A DNA stretch of 64,000 nucleotides from Pseudalkalibacillus hwajinpoensis (GTDB lineage: Bacteria > Bacillota > Bacilli > Bacillales > Guptibacillaceae). Under the pieces are notes generated by a model. That model did not search any database. It was not told the DNA's origin and saw nothing but the letters and a program-made list of their open reading frames with translations. Positions 57,807 to 64,000 of the stretch are shown piece by piece; position 1 is the first letter of the stretch, and every line of letters begins with the position of its first letter. Location of the stretch: positions 2,418,001 through 2,482,000 of the forward strand of contig NZ_CP156674.1 of NCBI RefSeq assembly GCF_039851965.1, written 5' to 3'. Both the position numbers and the translations under genes were made by a program.

Positions 57807-60578
57807 ATGATGAAAAAAAGGGCGTACGGTATTGGGGTGCTTTTATGTAGCCTGATGGTGATGGTAGTGTTTGTGAGTGAAGCGAATGCGATGCCAGCAA
57901 GGGGAGAGGCAAAAGAAATAATTCAGCCAACAGGTGAGTCGTTCAATGCAAAGCTAAACGGAAGTGAAACACTAAACTGGTGGACGACAGAGGATCATGC
58001 TGTGATTCAAATGGGACCCGATCAATACTGGTATTACACGCGTATTAACGGTCAGGAATTGGAGCTGACTACTCATAAATATGAAATAGACGAAAAACCT
58101 GCAGATGCAGCAACGTCAGTTGAAGTGGAGAAACTTCACACAACTATTGATAAGAAAACAAATCAAAAGGACATCCCGAATCCCGACGATCAAATTGATT
58201 TACTAAGTACTACGGGTGATGATGCCACGCTCGTATTATTAGTTGAATATAACGATATGAAAATTAAATATTCTGAGGCTGAATGGTCCAACCGCTTCTT
58301 TGGTACGAACGGAAGCACGCTGAATAGCTACTATGATGAAGTTTCACAGGGAAAGCTTGGTTTCAAAGGTGCACAAGAAACGAGTGGAACGGTGAATGAT
58401 GGAATTATAAAGGTATTCTTAAATAAAGATCATCCGCGTCCTGAAGCTACTTATAATCCATTCGGTGCTTATGCACAAATTCTAACGGATGCGCTAACAG
58501 CGTCGAATGCAAAAGTAGATTATGCTCAATTTGATAAGAATAAAGATGGCTTCTTATCATCTGAAGAGCTCCATATTGTAACGATTGTTGCTGGTGGTGA
58601 AGCAAGCTACAATGATACGGGTAGAGTTGTCTGGGGTCACATGTCAAGCCTTTATGATGTAGCTGCACCGCGCCTTGACGGTGTAAAAGTTGGCGCTCAT
58701 AAAGCCGGAGGTAGCTATACGATGTTTGGAGAAAAACACGGTGGCCACATGGCAACGGTCGGCATCATTGCACATGAGATGGGGCATGATCTAGGACTTC
58801 CAGATTTGTATGATACGGATGGGTCTTCTGAGGGTGTTGGCATTCACAGCCTGATGGGTAGTGGCTCCTGGACAAAATATAACTCACAATTTGATGGAGA
58901 GTACCCAACGCATATGGATGCATGGTCCAAAATGGTATTAGGCTTTATTAGACCAATTGACGTTACCGACAATGGTACATACGAGGTTGTGAATTTTAAA
59001 TCAGACGATTATTCTGTCTTAAAATTAAACACAACCGACGAGTCAGAATACTTTCTAATTGAGAATAGGCAGTACAATGGATTTGATGTTGGTTTATCTG
59101 ACTTCGTAAAGAAACCTGGAATCGCAATCTGGCATATTGATGAAGATCAGCTCGAGAATGGGAAGAACAACGACGATGAGTCACACAAAGCGGTTGATCT
59201 GGAGGAGTCGAATGAGAGCGTTATCGGTTTTCCCAAGCTCGATTTCAACAGTCAAGAACAATACCATTTTTATGATCATTACTTTAATGCGAATGGAAAT
59301 GCGCGTTTTAATAGTTCGACCAGTCCGACGAGCAGAGTGTATGCAGGTTTAAGCTCAGGCGTTGCGGTTACCGTTCTTGACCCAAGTCAGGAGGCCATGA
59401 CTGTTTCTGTCAAAGTACCTGGTGGAGAGGATCAACAGCCACCTGTTTGGCCAACTGGTTCGAAACTTGCGGCATCTTCCATTAAGGAAGACACGGTGAC
59501 GCTTAACTGGTCTCAGGCTACGGATGACTCTGGAGTGAAGTCGTATTTCATCTTTAAAAATGGAAGTTTCCTTAAAGAAGTAGACGGAACAAGCCGTACG
59601 CTAAAAGTACAGGGGCTTGCTTCGAATAAAGAGTATTTGTTTAAAGTAGAAGCCGTTGATCAGAAAGGGTACGCGACAAAGAATGGCCCAACACTTAATG
59701 TCAAAACGTCAGGAAAAACAACTGAGCGAATCGAAGGGCTTAATCGATTCGAAACAGCAGCTACCATCAGTGGAAAAACGTATACAGAAGCAGAAACGGT
59801 AGTGATAGCAAGGGGACTTGATTTTCCAGATGCTCTAGCAGGTGCTCCGCTTGCTTATCAGTTAAAGGGACCAATTTTACTTGCGAAAACAAATGAATTA
59901 CCAGAAGAAACAGCTAAGGAAATAAGAGATCTTGGAGCGAAGAAAGCGATTATTCTTGGCGGTGTGAATGCGATTTCGACTTCCACGGAAGAAGCGATTA
60001 AGTCGCTTGGAATAACAACAGAACGCATCAGCGGAAAAGATCGCTATGAAACGGCTGCGAAAGTAGCGAAGCGCATGGGTGGCTCTCCGGATCAAGCGGT
60101 CATCGCATACGGTCTTAAATTCCCTGATGCCTTAGCGATCGCACCTTATGCGGCTCAGAATGGTTATCCTATACTACTAGTTGATAAAAGTAAGGTTCCT
60201 GAAGCAACAGGACAGACGCTAGAAGGCATCGACAATACGATTGTGATCGGTGGTGACCAGGTTATTAGCAAAACGGTCTATGATAACCTTCCTTCACCTG
60301 AGCGAATTTCAGGTCAAAACCGATTTGGAACGGCAGCTGCCGTGAAAGCAGCTTTCTATCCAGATGCGAAAAGAGTTTATCTCGCAACGGGATTTGGCTT
60401 TGCTGATGCGTTAGCTGGTTCAATTCTTGCAGCAAAAGAAGGGGCACCGCTCCTACTTGTAAAGAGAGACGAGCTTCCAGCAGAAACGAGCGGAGCCATT
60501 TCAGGCGTGACAGAATTTAAGTTGTTGGGCGGACAATCGGCTATCTCGAATAATGTGCAAGATGCGCTATATCGGTAG
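57807..60578 (+). CDS. Secreted M6 metalloprotease with FN3 and CWB2 repeats
   Basis: 923-residue immune-inhibitor-A-like protease. Signal peptide (1-28), a propeptide-like stretch, M6 catalytic domain (about 130-540) with zinc motif IIAHEMGHDLGLPDLYD (near residue 321) and the later GSGSWTKY turn; a calcium-loop-like DKNKDGFLSSEE near residue 247; FN3 domain (about 548-635); three CWB2 repeats (640-923). ATG at 57807 with CTAGGGGG; a second Met follows. It probably digests extracellular proteins at the wall. Confidence 0.9.
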   Translation: MMKKRAYGIGVLLCSLMVMVVFVSEANAMPARGEAKEIIQPTGESFNAKLNGSETLNWWTTEDHAVIQMGPDQYWYYTRINGQELELTTHKYEIDEKPADAATSVEVEKLHTTIDKKTNQKDIPNPDDQIDLLSTTGDDATLVLLVEYNDMKIKYSEAEWSNRFFGTNGSTLNSYYDEVSQGKLGFKGAQETSGTVNDGIIKVFLNKDHPRPEATYNPFGAYAQILTDALTASNAKVDYAQFDKNKDGFLSSEELHIVTIVAGGEASYNDTGRVVWGHMSSLYDVAAPRLDGVKVGAHKAGGSYTMFGEKHGGHMATVGIIAHEMGHDLGLPDLYDTDGSSEGVGIHSLMGSGSWTKYNSQFDGEYPTHMDAWSKMVLGFIRPIDVTDNGTYEVVNFKSDDYSVLKLNTTDESEYFLIENRQYNGFDVGLSDFVKKPGIAIWHIDEDQLENGKNNDDESHKAVDLEESNESVIGFPKLDFNSQEQYHFYDHYFNANGNARFNSSTSPTSRVYAGLSSGVAVTVLDPSQEAMTVSVKVPGGEDQQPPVWPTGSKLAASSIKEDTVTLNWSQATDDSGVKSYFIFKNGSFLKEVDGTSRTLKVQGLASNKEYLFKVEAVDQKGYATKNGPTLNVKTSGKTTERIEGLNRFETAATISGKTYTEAETVVIARGLDFPDALAGAPLAYQLKGPILLAKTNELPEETAKEIRDLGAKKAIILGGVNAISTSTEEAIKSLGITTERISGKDRYETAAKVAKRMGGSPDQAVIAYGLKFPDALAIAPYAAQNGYPILLVDKSKVPEATGQTLEGIDNTIVIGGDQVISKTVYDNLPSPERISGQNRFGTAAAVKAAFYPDAKRVYLATGFGFADALAGSILAAKEGAPLLLVKRDELPAETSGAISGVTEFKLLGGQSAISNNVQDALYR

Positions 60579-60608
60579 TATATCCGACAAAAGAAATAGA
60601 CTTTTACT

Positions 60609-60646
60609 AAGAGATACAGGGAATTTGTCCTGTATCTCTTATTTTT
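60609..60646 (+). terminator. Terminator of the M6 protease gene
   Basis: AAGAGATACAGG and CCTGTATCTCTT form a 12-bp perfect stem with an 8-nt loop, followed by ATTTTT. Confidence 0.88.
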
Positions 60647-60754
60647 AGAAAAAAATAACAGGAAACCACTTAAACTTTGTTGAATAGTAGCCGATAGTAT
60701 ATGCAAAGTGTCGATATTTGTGGCAGCAACTTAATTGGAATGAGGAGGATCTGG

Positions 60755-62635
60755 ATGCAACCTTCATTAGTCAAAAAAGCAATAACCGGTTCTGCGTTTG
60801 TGGCCGGGGTTATGTTTGTTCAACCTGATGGTGCAGAAGCAGCATTTGGGGATCAAGAGCTCAAAAAGGGAATGAACAATCAGGATGTAAAAGAGCTACA
60901 GGATGTATTGAAGGCAAAGGGGTATTTTACATATCACACCTCAACAGGATATTACGGCCCAATCACAGAAGATGCGGTTAGTCAGTTTCAACAGGCTGTC
61001 GGCTTAAAGGTATCCGGGATCGCAACTACAGATACGCTTCAGGCACTCGGTTCAAGAACAGCTGCCAAGTCAGAACCATCATCTTCAAACGTTCTTCAGG
61101 TTGGTTCAAGAGGTCAGCAGGTAACGAATCTGCAATCAAAACTGAAGGCTGAAGGGTATTATTCATACAATGTAGACGGAATCTACGGGCAAATCACTCA
61201 GAATGCCGTAAAAGAATTTCAACGTGATGCAGGACTTTCAGTAACCGGGAAAGCAGACGCTGCAACAATTAGCGCGCTTTCAGGCTCAGTGAGTTCATCA
61301 AACTCATCGTCAACTTCTTCGGACATTTCTATTGGGATGCGCGGAAGTGCGGTAACAGATCTTCAAACAAAGCTGAAAGCGAAAGGCTACTACAATTACA
61401 ATGTCGATGGCATTTTTGGCCAGATTACAAAGAAAGCTGTTCAGGAATTCCAGAAAGCGGCTGGTCTATCACAAACAGGAGTGGCAGACAATAACACCTT
61501 ATCCGTTTTGAGCGAGAAAGAAGCGGCGAAACCTGCGACGAGCGGACTTACAATAGGTTCTCGCGGAAGCTCGGTATCGAATCTTCAGCAAATACTAAAG
61601 AATCGCGGCTACTACAATTATGCTGTGGACGGCATTTTTGGTAGTATTACGCAAAAAGCAGTGAAAGAGTTTCAAAGTATCGTAGGCTTGCCAGCAACGG
61701 GGATTGCTGACGACAGTACGATCGATGCACTTAAATCAAGGGGCGGTAGTAGCCAGCAGACAGAAACAGTGCTCAAGGTAGGATCTACTGGAAGTGCTGT
61801 AACAGACTTACAGAACAAGCTAAAGAAAGCGGGCACGTTCCATGTTGAGGCAACAGGCTATTTCGGTCCTGTTACTGAGAAAGCGGTCAAGGACTTCCAG
61901 AAAGCAAAGAAGCTGCAGGTAACAGGTACTGCGACAAAGGAAACAATGGATGCGCTTGACGGCTTAACAGAAAAGGTAAACTCATCACCTTCTACAGGCG
62001 AAGACCATGGAGACCTTTTAAAGAAAGGATCGACCGGCACGCTCGTTAAAGAACTTCAATCCAAACTAAAAGCGATCGGACTTTACTCAGGACCGCTTGA
62101 TGGTGATTTCGGAAATGGAACGGAGCAAGCTGTTCGTACATTCCAATCACGGAACAAGCTTACCGTTGACGGCGTTGTTGGACCCGCGACATGGGGAAAA
62201 CTGAAGCAATCAACAGGGTATGAAGGAAATGTAAATGAGGACAGCACGAGCGGGAGTAGTTCAAGTTCAGACTTCAGCGTGATGGACCTTATTGCAGATG
62301 CATCTGTATACATAGGTGTACCGTACGTATGGGGAGGGGATACCCCGACACAGGGCTTTGACTGCAGTGGTTTTCTAGTATACGTGTTTAATAAGCAGGG
62401 CATTTCACTGCCAAGAACAATGGCGCAGATGTGGAATGTGACAACACCTGTAAGCTCCCCATCAGTTGGTGATATTGTGTATTTTGAAACGTATAAACCA
62501 GGAGCTTCTCATGGTGGGATTTATATCGGGAACAACAAGTTTATCCACGCAGGCTCCTCAACAGGCGTTACAATTAGCGATTTGGATAACAGCTACTGGG
62601 CACCAAGGTATCTTGGAGCGAAGAGAGCACATTGA
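60755..62635 (+). CDS. NlpC/P60 peptidase with six peptidoglycan-binding repeats
   Basis: 626-residue cell-wall hydrolase. Signal peptide (1-29, ending EAAFG); six PG_binding_1 repeats, each about 60 residues and separated by Ser/Thr linkers (typical unit NVDGIYGQITQNAVKEFQ); C-terminal NlpC/P60 domain (505-626) with catalytic Cys in GFDCSGFLVYVF, His in ASHGGIYIG and a third polar residue at FIHAGS. Such enzymes cut the D-Glu to diaminopimelate bond. Unlike its neighbours it has no CWB2 repeats. ATG at 60755 with GAGGAGG; the upstream ATG at 60701 has no site. Confidence 0.92.
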   Translation: MQPSLVKKAITGSAFVAGVMFVQPDGAEAAFGDQELKKGMNNQDVKELQDVLKAKGYFTYHTSTGYYGPITEDAVSQFQQAVGLKVSGIATTDTLQALGSRTAAKSEPSSSNVLQVGSRGQQVTNLQSKLKAEGYYSYNVDGIYGQITQNAVKEFQRDAGLSVTGKADAATISALSGSVSSSNSSSTSSDISIGMRGSAVTDLQTKLKAKGYYNYNVDGIFGQITKKAVQEFQKAAGLSQTGVADNNTLSVLSEKEAAKPATSGLTIGSRGSSVSNLQQILKNRGYYNYAVDGIFGSITQKAVKEFQSIVGLPATGIADDSTIDALKSRGGSSQQTETVLKVGSTGSAVTDLQNKLKKAGTFHVEATGYFGPVTEKAVKDFQKAKKLQVTGTATKETMDALDGLTEKVNSSPSTGEDHGDLLKKGSTGTLVKELQSKLKAIGLYSGPLDGDFGNGTEQAVRTFQSRNKLTVDGVVGPATWGKLKQSTGYEGNVNEDSTSGSSSSSDFSVMDLIADASVYIGVPYVWGGDTPTQGFDCSGFLVYVFNKQGISLPRTMAQMWNVTTPVSSPSVGDIVYFETYKPGASHGGIYIGNNKFIHAGSSTGVTISDLDNSYWAPRYLGAKRAH

Positions 62636-62654
62636 GGGTGAAGGAGGGGTGAAA

Positions 62655-62776
62655 GAGGGATCAGACCCCACTCTGACCCCTCTTAAAAAAAATGAGTAAA
62701 GTGTCCGTCTCTGACGGACGCTTTTTTGGTGTGGGGGTGTAGTGTATGGGGGTCAGACAGGGGTCTGACCCCATAC
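62655..62776. repeat. GGGGTCAGAC palindromes flanking a terminator, block 2
   Basis: AGAGGGATCAGA...TCTGACCCCTCT (62655-62684), terminator AGTGTCCGTC-TCT-GACGGACGCT with six T (62700-62727), and GTATGGGGGTCAGAC-AGG-GGTCTGACCCCATAC (62744-62776). Same order as block 1 near 48.3 kb. Confidence 0.8.
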
Positions 62777-62852
62777 AAGATTTATTCCCATAATACTCCA
62801 TGGAAACCTCTTAATCTGCTATACTTCTAAAAGATGGAAAGGGGAGGGGAAA

Positions 62853-64000
62853 TTGAAAAAGGGATTAATTCGTATGGTTATCGCATTACTCGTCATTACT
62901 GGAATAGGTAATGGATTATCTTTTGCGGATGGTGTAAGTGCACAAGAACTTTCTTATAACGAGATTAGCGATATGTTGACTGAAGAAGCAATTAAAAAAG
63001 GGATTCCACCAGAGGTTGCTAAGGCCGTTGCTTTAAAGGAAAGCGGTTGGGATCAAAGTGCTATGAACGAAGATGGTGATGGTGGAATTGGCATCATGCA
63101 GGTTACAAATGCACCAGAATCAGAACAAGACAAATTAAAGAATGATATTCGATATAACATCCAACAAGGTCTGGAAATATTGAATGACAAGTTTGAAGGT
63201 GGAAGCGGTGAACTTCCAACTGTAAATGATAATGACCGTGATGTGATCGAGAGCTGGTATTTTGCCGTTCTTGCTTATAACGGTCAGAAGCAAGTGAATA
63301 GCCCGATCTACAGAAACGAAGATGATGAGAATTTTGGAGCTCGAAATCTCGAAGCTTATCAGGAAGAAGTATTCAAGTATATCTATAGCTACAGTCTTTT
63401 AGTTAGTGAGAAAGACTATGAACCTATTCCATTTGATTTTCAAGTCAGTGATTTTCAATACAATACTGATGATAAGAACGATACACATCTGTATTTTACC
63501 ACTGACCATTATGAGTTACCTGAAGAAGCGCTCCATCACTCAACACAGACTTTTAAAGAAGGTAATATTGTGTTCACAGCGGAAGGAGCTAATTTCCGTG
63601 AAGGTCCTTCTACTGAGGCTACCAGACTTAAAACAGCAAATGGACGTCAGGTGGTTACGTTACTAAGTGGGCCATTGAGTGATAAATCGAATGACTACAA
63701 CAAAGAAGCAACAAAAAACATCTCTGAAATGCCACTCCATCATCTTGCCTGGTATGAAGTTAAGCTTAATGATGGAACGAAAGCCTACCTCGCATCTGCT
63801 GATCTATTACCTCTGATCCATCGTTTATCAGGTGCAGATCGCTATGAGACATCAGTGGCAATATCTCAAGAAGGCTGGCCAAATGGTGCAGACACGGTAG
63901 TGATTGCGAGAGGGGATGAGTTCCCAGATGCACTTGCTGGATCACCACTTGCCTATCAGGAAGATGCACCCATGTTATTAACTGAGAGCAAAGACCTAAA
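62853..64000 (+). CDS. Lytic transglycosylase-like protein with SH3 and CWB2, truncated by the window end
   Basis: Open to the right edge (382 codons visible). TTG start at 62853 after AAGGGGAGGGG. Signal peptide (MKKGLIRMVIALLVITGIGN, cleavage near SFADG); lysozyme-like SLT domain (about 35-180) with catalytic Glu in AVALKESGWDQSAM and GGIGIMQVTN; a middle SH3-type region (EGANFREGPSTEATRLKT); then the first CWB2 repeat (RLSGADRYETSVAISQEGW, DEFPDALAGSPLAY). Probably completed by two more CWB2 repeats beyond the window. Confidence 0.82.
   Translation, partial: MKKGLIRMVIALLVITGIGNGLSFADGVSAQELSYNEISDMLTEEAIKKGIPPEVAKAVALKESGWDQSAMNEDGDGGIGIMQVTNAPESEQDKLKNDIRYNIQQGLEILNDKFEGGSGELPTVNDNDRDVIESWYFAVLAYNGQKQVNSPIYRNEDDENFGARNLEAYQEEVFKYIYSYSLLVSEKDYEPIPFDFQVSDFQYNTDDKNDTHLYFTTDHYELPEEALHHSTQTFKEGNIVFTAEGANFREGPSTEATRLKTANGRQVVTLLSGPLSDKSNDYNKEATKNISEMPLHHLAWYEVKLNDGTKAYLASADLLPLIHRLSGADRYETSVAISQEGWPNGADTVVIARGDEFPDALAGSPLAYQEDAPMLLTESKDL

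Noticed and set aside
1..64000. CRISPR arrays, rRNA and tRNA genes
   Set aside because: No regularly spaced repeat-spacer pattern, no tRNA cloverleaf or rRNA sequence was noticed on either strand. The repeats found are palindromic elements or coding tandem repeats.
42741..64000. Reading the CWB2 island as an S-layer locus
   Set aside because: CWB2 repeats occur in S-layer proteins of C. difficile, but no S-layer structural protein or anchoring-polymer genes are visible; each protein has an enzymatic domain.

Overview
The window is a chromosomal segment of a spore-forming, low-to-moderate GC member of the Bacillaceae. Gene content and order (ywlE-rpiB-ywlG-glyA-upp-atp, then ywzB-ywmB-murAA-spoIID-spoIIQ, then spoIIID-mbl-fabZ) follow the Bacillus subtilis ywl-atp-ywm-mbl neighbourhood. 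atpZ ahead of atpI, an 11-gene nuo operon, hflKC and a sodium:solute symporter pair suggest a salt- or alkali-tolerant relative rather than B. subtilis itself. The genus is not fixed by what can be read here.

Layout. 1-7.0 kb: DUF2533 gene, mntP, divergent hflKC, then ywlE (with an unusual internal insertion), rpiB, ywlG, glyA (preceded by a likely PurBox pair) and upp. 7.2-15.0 kb: F1Fo ATP synthase operon atpZIBEFHAGDC, preceded by a promoter and an Fnr/Rex-type palindrome, with 115-bp structured repeats on both sides of atpD. 15.0-17.25 kb: a DUF1697 gene cut off by an intact IS200/IS605 element (tnpA, tnpB and a recognisable omega-RNA end). 17.7-28.0 kb: nuoABCDHIJKLMN, with a 43-residue tandem repeat in the NuoC N-terminus. 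28.2-33.0 kb: ywzB, ywmB, murA, spoIID, spoIIQ. 33.2-35.4 kb: a small membrane protein that probably starts at AUU, then a two-subunit sodium:solute symporter. 35.4-38.2 kb: spoIIID, mbl, an EpuA-type protein and fabZ.

38.4-41.2 kb is the most interesting regulatory region. It holds two SinR-type repressors, two short SinI-type antirepressors (one only 40 codons, on the minus strand), SinR-operator palindromes lying on the -35 of both sinR promoters, and a sequence with the hallmarks of a cyclic-di-GMP-I (GEMM-I) riboswitch directly upstream of the second sinI. The 5' strand of its P1 stem is also complementary to the sinI Shine-Dalgarno. This suggests a direct c-di-GMP to SinI to SinR link. 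Two small lipoproteins flank the region.

41.3-64 kb: an SDR dehydrogenase and a VOC protein, followed by a long surface-enzyme island. In order these are a GH13 amylopullulanase-like protein, an ExeM/NucH-type nuclease, a 5'-nucleotidase, an SGNH hydrolase, an M6 metalloprotease, an NlpC/P60 peptidase with six peptidoglycan-binding repeats, and a lytic transglycosylase that runs off the window. All but the NlpC/P60 protein end in cell-wall-binding type 2 (CWB2) repeats, so the island looks like a set of wall-displayed scavenging enzymes for starch, nucleic acid, nucleotide, ester and protein. Dispersed palindromic repeats separate several of these genes.
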